A stretch of DNA of 64,000 nt, taken from assembly GCA_023392615.1 (NCBI GenBank), contig JAEVYT010000005.1, forward strand, positions 1 through 64,000. Reading direction: 5' to 3'. The first letter of the stretch is position 1. The number at the start of each line of letters is the position of its first letter. The notes below the pieces were generated by a model, which was not told where the DNA came from, did not search any database, and saw only the letters and a program-made list of their open reading frames with translations. Positions 63,435 to 64,000 of the stretch are shown one piece after another. The DNA is from Bacillota bacterium (GTDB taxonomy: Bacteria; Bacillota; Clostridia; Lachnospirales; Lachnospiraceae). Made by a program: the position numbers and the translations under genes.

Positions 63435-64000
63435 AACGCATTGTTTTAACCGGAGGCGGAACCGCCGGACATGTGACCCCTTGCATCGCTTTATTACCCG
63501 AACTTAAAAATGAAAACTTTGACATTCAATACATCGGTTCCTATGACGGTATTGAGAAAAAATTGATTGAAGAATATCAGATTCCTTACCACGGCATCTC
63601 TTCCGGTAAGTTACGAAGATATTTTGATCCTAAGAACTTCTCCGATCCCTTTAAGGTTGTTAAGGGATATTTTGAAGCAAGTAAAATATTAAAGAAATTA
63701 AAACCTGATGTTGTATTTTCTAAGGGTGGTTTCGTAACCGTCCCTGTTGTTCTTGCAGCCAAAAAACATAAAATTCCGGTAATTATTCATGAATCAGATA
63801 TGACACCCGGACTTGCCAATAAGCTTGCACTTCCCTCAGCAACAAAGGTATGTGCTAACTTCCCTGAAACCGTGAAGTACCTTCCGGAGAACAAGGCAGT
63901 ACTTACAGGAACCCCAATTCGTAAAGAATTGTTCACCGGAAACCGTATCAAAGGACTTGATTTCTGTGGGTTTTCCGCCAACAAACCGGTAATCTTGATT
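63431..64000 (+). CDS. murG: UDP-GlcNAc:undecaprenyl-PP-MurNAc-pentapeptide transferase MurG (5' part)
   Basis: MurG adds N-acetylglucosamine to lipid I to make lipid II for the cell wall. The first 190 residues are present and read IVLTGGGTAGHVTPCIALLP, FSKGGFVTVPVVLAAKKHKI, then IIHESDMTPGLANKLALP. The gene runs off the right edge. The ATG at 63431 overlaps the stop of the TSCPD gene. Presence outside a division cluster is seen in some clostridia. Confidence 0.95.
   Translation, partial: MKRIVLTGGGTAGHVTPCIALLPELKNENFDIQYIGSYDGIEKKLIEEYQIPYHGISSGKLRRYFDPKNFSDPFKVVKGYFEASKILKKLKPDVVFSKGGFVTVPVVLAAKKHKIPVIIHESDMTPGLANKLALPSATKVCANFPETVKYLPENKAVLTGTPIRKELFTGNRIKGLDFCGFSANKPVILI

Noticed and set aside
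1..64000. CRISPR arrays and insertion sequences
   Set aside because: No evenly spaced short repeats, no cas genes and no transposase or integrase frames were seen anywhere in the window.

Overview
The window looks like chromosomal DNA from a low-GC, spore-forming, anaerobic Firmicute, most likely a member of the Lachnospiraceae (Clostridium cluster XIVa). The support is the sporulation genes (yyaC, a SpoIIQ-like M23 protein, spoIID), strictly anaerobic enzymes (A-type flavoprotein FprA, RIC di-iron protein), the clostridial order dnaX-ybaB-recR, and AT-rich sequence with AGGAGG-type ribosome binding sites. No function was tested. All calls rest on motifs and context that can be read in the sequence.

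Layout. Positions 1-540 hold the leader and two tandem consensus promoters of an rRNA operon that runs leftwards out of the window. 0.7-15 kb is a mostly minus-strand housekeeping block: CvpA-family protein, DUF5711, a LysM protein with a dead JAMM-like domain, secD/secF, a YvyF-like protein, a small membrane protein plus proline-rich peptide pair, recR, ybaB, dnaX, an HD-GYP protein and an M15 peptidase. niaR and a SpoIIQ-like gene follow. 16.9-24.1 kb is an accessory island next to tRNA-Gly(CCC). The tRNA 3' end is repeated twice just downstream, among tandem hairpins. The island carries a 1115-residue Mrr-nuclease/HD/GHKL-ATPase fusion, a decayed TIR-like pseudogene, a type II Thoeris-like thsB-thsA pair and a further TIR protein, all visibly more AT-rich than their surroundings.

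24.8-33 kb is a taurine nitrogen-assimilation locus: a PucR regulator, a class III aminotransferase, an iron-type alcohol dehydrogenase, a NifI1/NifI2-like PII pair, a TauABC-type importer and a TauE-type exporter. The likely path is taurine to sulfoacetaldehyde to isethionate, with nitrogen kept and sulfonate exported. No sulfite lyase is present here. 33.5-46 kb holds an ECF sigma/anti-sigma pair, a TetR/old-yellow-enzyme pair with shared operators, a flotillin, a DEAD-box helicase, YehS-like DUF1456, an RsmH paralogue and a methyltransferase-TPR protein. 46-50.5 kb is a nitrosative/oxidative stress cluster (fprA, DUF438, DUF1858, ric, a Crp/Fnr regulator) with a TGTGA-N6-TCACA operator placed at -41.5 of the predicted ric promoter. 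50.7-64 kb holds an MFS transporter, a VCBS-like protein, spoIID, a transglutaminase/DUF58/MoxR operon, mtnN, SdpI-like and FchA-like genes, a TSCPD protein and the 5' part of murG.

The most unexplained structure is a set of very long imperfect palindromes in gene gaps (5.0, 52.1, 54.8 and 55.3 kb). Two of them share an 87-bp core with compensatory base changes in the predicted stems. The strongest candidates for something new are these palindromes, the tRNA-linked hairpin array with the 1115-residue fusion beside it, and the coupling of a NifI-type PII pair to taurine uptake with no nitrogenase genes.
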